Origin: Austropuccinia psidii
Taxonomy: Eukaryota; Basidiomycota; Pucciniomycetes; Pucciniales; Sphaerophragmiaceae
Assembly (NCBI GenBank): GCA_023105745.1
Contig: JALGQZ010000011.1
Coordinates: 27,154,612-27,218,611, forward strand
Direction: 5' to 3'
DNA length: 64,000 nucleotides
Under the pieces are notes generated by a model. It did not search any database, was not told the origin of the DNA, and worked only from the letters and a program-made list of their open reading frames with translations. A program made the position numbers and the translations under genes. Of this stretch, positions 57,481-64,000 are shown piece after piece; position 1 is the first letter of the stretch; each line of letters opens with the position of its first letter.

Positions 57481-59632
57481 TAGTCTCATTTCAATAACAT
57501 ATTTTAAATTTTTTTTTGAAAGTCAAAATTATAAAAAATCTCAAAAGTTTTTCAAAGTTAATCTTTGAGATTTTTGATATTTTGTTTGATGTTTGAAATT
57601 ATTTTTTAGTTAATTGCTTTTATCTTTCACTTTTCAATTATTACCTCCTTTTTTTGGGAGCTTATTAGCACTACTAATTAAAAAATCTATATTTTTATGA
57701 TTGTGAAATTATCTAGCAATACCATGTACTCATGAAAATTGGAGTATGGATTTGAATAGACTCTGAAATTCATTCAATTTCAATAGAATGACTCTAATGA
57801 GTAGATTGAATATGAGAGCCGTGGTACTACAAGACATAAATTCAATATTGAAAGTTTTGAAATGATTTATTCAAAATTTAAACATAACAAAACCAAAGAG
57901 GCCAAATTTAATTAAGTCTCAATATATAAAAATAACCTTAATTACAAAAAAATTGAACCTTTAAAAATAATTTGATTAGTAAGAGAAGAAAAAGTCAAAA
58001 ATGTACAAAAAATTTCCCCCCAAAAAAAAACAAAACAAACAAAATGCACCACCATTCTTTGGACTCAGGAAAAAACAAAGGAGCTTTTTGTACTTAATTG
58101 AACAATAAAATGTGAAATATGACATAAAAAAAATATGATCAGATATATTGTCTGGATGAAGAACTTCAAACAATAATTATAGTTTAAATAAAATTCTTAT
58201 TGAATAAATGAGATACCATTTGAATCAATAGAATTTCATTGGAAAGATTTAATTCAAAAATATAATGGAAAAAACTCTTTCTGTTTAGGATCAAAATTAT
58301 GTATTAACTATTGAAGAAAATTAAAGGTAACTAGTTATGAATTTCTAATAACTCTTATATTCAAGGGTGTAATGATTTATTCATTTCTACACATAAAATA
58401 ATAAACAAATAGTCCTTTGAGGCCACAAATCAAAAATAATTTAGTAAGTGGAGAATGAATTATTGAATAAAAACTAAGTGATATCTCATCCAATATATCA
58501 AATAAAAAATTAATTATATCATACCTTTTATATAAATAATAAATTTGATCTTAAAGGGGGCTATTCATTTATAGAATTTTATCATTTGTAAATGATTCTA
58601 AGTAGTTTCTCCTTGGTCATAAAACTCTTGATTGACTGATTAATTTAAAAGTTTTAGAAAGTTTTTTAAGTATAAAGGATTAACATTTTGAATATTTTGA
58701 ATTATTAAAATAGAATAATATAGAATATTAAGAATAATAAAAGGTATGAGATTAATTTATTTTTGATTTTGAATGGTGCTAAAAATTAAAAATATCAATT
58801 CCACTGAGCTTAGTTACTTAGAAATATTCAATACTATAAAGTTACTGAGAATAGCTAATGGATAGGTACAAGATAGCTTAAATAAATTGAAATATATCTA
58901 AGGTAAGAGCTAAATAAATTCTGTGTTTGGAGGATATAGAGTTCATAGGGCAATTTGATATTTTACAAGGGAGAAGCCCTCCATTTATAGCTTTTGGAAA
59001 CACTTGTACCCACCATAGAAACCTTCTTTCCCTATTTCATTTGACATTTAAAATATCATGTGAATTTATCTTTTTAAGATGTTTTCCTGTTTATTCAATG
59101 AAAAGGAGATTAGGCAATCTTTTTGTTTACTGTTGATCTTATGCAAAGAATATGAATTTGATAAAGTCTTAGTGATTAAATCATATGTTATTTAACAAAA
59201 AAAAATTTGGAAGTCTTTTATTAAATAAAATTTCACAGTTATTGTACTAAAAAGTTTATAAACTATGCTACTCGAGCTAAAAATTTCAAAAAAACCATTT
59301 TTTACCTTTCATGATACTAATTAAAAGGCTTTTAACTTCAAAATAAGCCCAAGATTAAATTTTCCATTACAAAAAATTAAATCTTACTATAAATAAGAGA
59401 CTCCTATCCCTTTTCAAAAAAAAAACATAGTTCTAATTCCCTTATTATAATAGATGAAAAGGCTATGAAGGTATTGAGATCTTTATTAGAATTAATAAAC
59501 TTGTATTTTATTTGAGATTTAAAAGTATTTTAAATTAAAAAAAGATCAAAAAAAAAAAAATTAAACTAAATTAAATAAATTTTAAAAAAATTTAAATATT
59601 AAGAAAAAGGTAAAAAAAATATATATAGGGTA
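57481..59632. other. Intergenic AT-rich sequence
   Basis: No gene or transposon domain could be supported. The open frames at 57976-58173 (minus) and 58927-59136 (plus) are low-complexity or lack any family feature. Confidence 0.4.
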
Positions 59633-59695
59633 TTGGTAAAAAAACATAAGCAAATTGGTAAAAACACATAATTTTATGGTAAAAACACATAAGGT
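59633..59695 (+). repeat. Short direct repeats TTGGTAAAAACACATA
   Basis: Three to four copies of TGGTAAAAACACATA-like words, spaced 18-26 bases apart, directly before the 21-bp minisatellite. Confidence 0.6.
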
Positions 59696-59786
59696 GTGGT
59701 TTTTAAATGAAATATGGCTATTTATGGCAGTTCTGATGCCATCAATGTCATTTATGGAATCAACAATTCCATTTGTGGCATTAACA

Positions 59787-60017
59787 ATGCCATTTATGGC
59801 ATTAACAATGCCATTTATGGCATTAACAATGCCATTTATGGCATTAACAATGCCATTTATGGCATTAACAATGCCATTTATGGCATTAACAATGCCATTT
59901 ATGGCATTAACAATGCCATTTATGGCATTAACAATGCCATTTATGGCATTAACAATGCCATTTATGGCATTAACAATGCCATTTATGGCATTAAAAATGC
60001 CATTTATGGCATTAATA
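59787..60017 (+). repeat. 21-bp minisatellite, 11 consecutive copies
   Basis: The unit ATGCCATTTATGGCATTAACA repeats with almost no variation from 59787 to about 59996, then two slightly changed units; degenerate units extend from about 59710 to 60110. Each unit contains the inverted pair GCCAT/ATGGC. Two plus-strand frames stay open through it (heptads MPFMALT and AIYGINN), giving spurious frames of 132 and 127 codons. The third frame has a stop in every unit. Confidence 0.93.
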
Positions 60018-60143
60018 GTGCCATTAATGACATTATCAATGCACTATTTCTGATGCCATTAATGCCATTTGTGGCATTAACAATGAAATACTTCTGATTC
60101 CATTAATTTCATGAATGGCATTATTAATTCCATAAATGGAAAA

Positions 60144-60540
60144 ATTCTCTCAAAGATATCATATGACTAGAAGAAATTTCAATTGTAAATAGCTTTATTT
60201 TCTCCACTTTCTTGGAAAAAAGAAAATCTCACCACCCAAATTATCTCAATGAAAGCATAAGATTATAATGTGAAAGCCACTAATAGCAAATTCCTCTCAC
60301 CAAACACATAAGAAAGTCACCAAAAAGAAAAATTTTACAAATTAAATTCTCTAAAAGATATCATATGACTAGAAGAAAGCTTCATTGTCAGAATCTGTAT
60401 TTCCTCGACTTTCTTGGCAAAAAAAATGAACTATTTTGAGCTAAATTATCTCAATGAAATCACATCATTTTGATAAGAAAACCATCACCAGAAAACCTTA
60501 CTCAGTAAACATGTTGCAAAAACACCAAAACTACACATCT
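60144..60540 (+). repeat. Imperfect tandem duplication, period 202 bp
   Basis: ATTCTCT followed by AGATATCATATGACTAGAAG occurs at 60144 and again at 60346, with further matches along both halves (ACTTTCTTGG, AATTATCTCAATGAAA, TCACCA). No coding content. Confidence 0.75.
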
Positions 60541-61240
60541 GACCAGCTGAAACATTTAAAGTCTTTTTTTCTAAGTTCCCTATTTTTGAAAGCTCTATGG
60601 AGGCCCAGAATTTATAAATAGAGGTATTCTCTCCCTAATTTTCCAAGATCATGGAACAAGTTCCAACTTTCCAGGATCACAGCCATCCCTGATCTAACAG
60701 CATATCCAGAGTAGTAGTAGTAGTGTCTTAGTTATTGAAAGATAAGTAGCTTAGTACTATAATAATTGTGAAAATTCAGTAGCTTTGTAGTATTAAATAA
60801 AAGCCATAGTGATATCAACATAGTATTGAAAATTGTTTACTAATTATTATTAGTATTAAATCCAGCAGTCTTATTATTAGTATTATTATTAAATAAAATG
60901 ATTTAATTCAAAGATAAAACACAGAAAAAATTCTTTTTATCAGTCTGATTGAACTAAAATTCAATAGTAATCTTTAGTTCATCAAAGTTATAGGGTTTCA
61001 TCAGAGCTTTTGCTATAGAGTTATTGATAGGGATTATTTACACACTACTCATAGGTTTTCTCTATCTGTTAGAACCAAAAATATTAGTTAATTTTGTGAT
61101 TCTCTGTAGGCTGAATATTAAGTATTATTTAGAGGGGCAGCTAACACACCTTAGAACCCATGTTTATTGGACAATTCTGAAATTCAAAACATGTTTACCA
61201 ATAATTTCCCCCTCAAGTTACTGCCTTATTTAATCCCAAA
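60541..61240. repeat. LTR-like segment related to one end of the 24.8-27.0 kb insertion
   Basis: AATTTCCCCCTCAAGTTACTGCCTTATTTAATCCC near 61203-61238 aligns closely with the right end of the Gypsy-3 insertion near 26950-26984, and a GCAGCTAACACACC stretch upstream matches GCAGCCTAGATTATT weakly. A plus-strand TATAAATAG lies near 60617. This looks like the end of another, diverged copy. Orientation and left boundary are not resolved. Confidence 0.4.
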
Positions 61241-64000
61241 ATGTAAAATTGTTTTTCATTTTTTTACCATTTAGTAAAATATAATTTAAAAAAAACCTCC
61301 CTTCAAGCTAAAATTAGCCTTTTGTCTTTATGGAAGGATAATTGAGTTTGAACCCATTTTATGGAGTGTAAGCTGCTGTTTCAGCTTCAAATATTCCTTT
61401 TTTGGAAGCATTAATATCAAGAATATTTTGATTAATGATGAGAATAACATTTATTTCAAAAGAATTTGAGACTTTAATAAATATGGGCTGAATTAATAGC
61501 TCATTAGAAATGCCAAATCAAGGACTGATATAAAATTATAATGTTAGAATATGAGTAAATTCATATATAGATATAGTTTTCAAAGTATTAATAATACTCC
61601 TACCTTGAATAAAGTCAGGAGAATGACCCCATTGAAATATTTCTTCCAATATCCTATTTAGGGAATGAATAATTTGTGTGTTATCCCTTCTGAAGCTAAG
61701 TGATTTTGTCACGCTTTATGAATATTAAACTTGTACCCTTGAATATATTGTTGATTTTGCAAAAGGAAGGGAGATAATATATCTAATGTCTAAGCTTATG
61801 AATAAGATTTTAAGGGTATTAATCCTTTGATATATCTTGTAGGTGTACTTTTGGAAATATAATATTTTAGACCTTCCAGGCTGAAGACATTTATATCATA
61901 TCAGAAATATTTTGAGATTTGAGAATTAAATGAGCTTTTCAAAGGATATCAGTTGTACAATTAATGCCAGTTTATTATGTAGATCAAGATATTATCTCAG
62001 AATGTTTCTGAAAATTTGGTCTGTCAATAAATCTTTAATTTAGGCTTATTTATTGGATTGGGAATTATTCAATTTAGTATATTAGTCTCACACAAAAATT
62101 ACATATTTATGTTTGAATATTATTACAAAATTCTTGATTAAGTGCTACGTATCTATAATATTGATTGAATTAATATAATATTTATTTCAAGCTTTGGACA
62201 GCTCTAGTTTCTTTGTTTGAAAATTAATCCCAATATTCATAATCATATTCATCTATTTTCTCAAAGGGATATTTTATTTCAATGGATATCCTCAATATAT
62301 TCAAAATGATAATTATCCATAATGTACCATTATAATCAAGATATAATTTTTAAAAGTTCAAATATAGAATAATTTGTGAAATAAATCTCAAATAATCTTT
62401 GGAAGAAATGATTCTCTTAAAAAAAATATATGAGAAAACTGGATATTTATATTGCTAAAATCTATTTTCATAAAGATAATGACTTCCCTCAATTCATATT
62501 TAAGCCTATTTTCAACGTTGGAAATTGATTACTTATTTTGATATATTGCAGATATTTTTAAGTACTTTAAGTTGAAATCACATTTTTATTTATATAAATA
62601 ATTGAAATATTTAAATCTAAAATTTATCCAAAAAAAATTGATATTGATGAAGGACTGGTAATTAATTTACTTGCTTTCAATTTAGCAAAATTATTATAAG
62701 CTTTCTTATTTTTGTCTGGAAAATAAAAAACCTTCAAAAACTTAGTGAAACTTTATTTCCTTAAAAAAAGAAGGATATAGTAGTTCTTTTTTAAAAAATA
62801 TGCTTGTTATGAATTGAATAATATCTCTTAATATATTATTAAAAAGTAGTTTTTTTGAAAATTTTGGGTATTTTGTATGTTGTGTGATATGGAGAGGGAC
62901 TATTTTTGATCTATAAGAGGTCAACCAGTATTTAAATCATGGGGAAAGGGCTTTCTGGTGATAATTTTCAAATTCTACAAAAGATATAATAATATTTGCT
63001 CTCAGGCATCAAAGAAAAAATATTCAAGGGATAAAAGAGATAGAAAACTATACTAAGTGAGTGTTTATCTGGGAAACCTTTATTTTTAATCTCATATTTG
63101 CAAATTTTTTTTTAGAAATGTTTCCCAATTCTCAAAGAAGGACATGAAATGGCTTTATTTAGGGTCAATTCCTATAAATAAAAAGAAATTAAGCTTTTGG
63201 GAGAAAGCAATAATTAAAATACAATGTTTTTTTTGTGCAACACAAAGAAATTTTAAGTTTGAATCCAAGGAAAATAATTTATTTATATTCTCTTGAAGTT
63301 GAAAGTATTTAGGAATTTAGAAAAAATATCAGAGAAAAAAACAGAAAAGTAAGGATATGTGAGGAGAGGAGGAAAGAGGATATTTTAGTTATGAGAAATT
63401 TAAAGAGATATAATTAATTCTTAATGGATTAATATCTCCTTTAAAATCATTGTTTTTTATTTCAAGTAGTTTTTTGAAATGAAGGATTATTTAAGAATTT
63501 CACAATTATAATAGTTAAATTGATTTTATTTCAAGTAATTCTCAATCTTTAAAATATAGCGTGGAAGATAACCAAATAATAATAGAAATTTGGAAGTCTG
63601 GTTGAGCCTGGGATAGACCTGTAATGCCCTCCAGTGAGGGTAGCTTTTCTTAATTGTTACATGTGGTGTGATATGAATTATTTTTGATTTTATTAAAAAT
63701 TTCTCAGTGAAATTTCATTTTTCACTTTTAATCTTGAAATAATTACGTTATAAAACTTTCACCCAAAGGAGACCCAAAGTAATTTTTCCTGAGGAATTTG
63801 ATGATGATACAATTTTACATTTATTATTTACTAATCAGAAATATCTTTTAATTTTATGAATATTTTTTACATAAATATTTCATTTTCATGATTTGTATTA
63901 TTTCTTTCAATTTTCCTCCTTTTTACACGTAAAATTTTAGAAATAAAAGTTTCGAATTCCTAAGTAATTTCAATAAAAAATAATTATTATTATAATTCTA
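61241..64000. other. AT-rich sequence, possibly decayed retroelement
   Basis: Minus-strand translations around 61300-61700 give loose protein-like stretches (for example TQIIHSLNRILEEIFQWGHS) next to the LTR-like end, hinting at an eroded internal region of a retroelement. No catalytic motif is recognised. From 62700 to the window end nothing can be supported. Confidence 0.25.

Noticed and set aside
59655..60097. Two overlapping plus-strand frames of 132 and 127 codons
   Set aside because: Created entirely by the 21-bp minisatellite; the repeats MPFMALT and AIYGINN come from the same DNA in two frames.
1..64000. CRISPR arrays, rRNA and tRNA genes
   Set aside because: Looked for and not seen; the regular repeats present are a minisatellite, LTRs and inverted ends of transposons in a eukaryotic genome.

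Overview
The window reads as repeat-rich chromosomal DNA of a rust fungus (Pucciniales). The retrotransposon polyproteins closely resemble families I recall from Austropuccinia psidii (myrtle rust), so that species is my best guess. It rests on recall, not on a database search. Host genes have short (about 55-90 bp) GT-AG introns. Most of the window is AT-rich, and only two host genes can be supported in 64 kb; nearly everything else is decayed transposon or simple sequence.

Layout. 1-10670: a Ty3/Gypsy chromodomain retrotransposon (Gypsy-1) on the minus strand, its left LTR cut by the window edge; pol is in one frame but broken by stop codons. 10671-12357: AT-rich spacer. 12358-13567: a five-exon alpha-SNAP (sec17) gene, minus strand, intact. 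15691-about 17520: plus-strand Ty1/Copia tail (RT, RNase H, polypurine tract, start of LTR). 18795-20928: a decayed Tc1/mariner element with 16-bp inverted ends. 20931-29540: a second Gypsy family (Gypsy-3), minus strand, truncated in Gag and interrupted inside RT by a 2.16-kb LTR-like insertion (24844-27004). 31218-41198: a complete but decayed Gypsy element (Gypsy-2) with both LTRs and a matching TATTA target duplication. 42440-47937: a complete PIF/Harbinger-type DNA transposon with 27-bp inverted ends, flanked by TAATA, holding three decayed genes: a Myb/SANT-like protein, an unknown spliced gene and a HARBI1-like nuclease. 47943-51100: a homopolymer-rich A/T desert. 51101-55317: a GC-richer island with many GTAC-core palindromes, ending in an apparently intact two-finger C2H2 transcription factor gene. 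56050-57480: a second A/T desert. 57481-64000: AT-rich DNA with a 21-bp minisatellite, a 202-bp-period duplication and a segment related to one end of the 24.8-27.0 kb insertion.

How parts relate. The two host genes are unlinked in function: sec17 acts in SNARE disassembly and the zinc-finger protein presumably in transcription. The transposons dominate. Several have lost catalytic acidic residues by single-codon changes, often Asp to Asn, besides gaining stops. This fits decay by G:C to A:T mutation and suggests that none of the copies here is autonomous. Gypsy-1 and Gypsy-2 are sister families: same gene order, same LTR termini, similar primer site and a C-terminal chromodomain. The strongest candidate for something under-described is the three-gene Harbinger-type element. 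No CRISPR array, rRNA or tRNA gene was seen.
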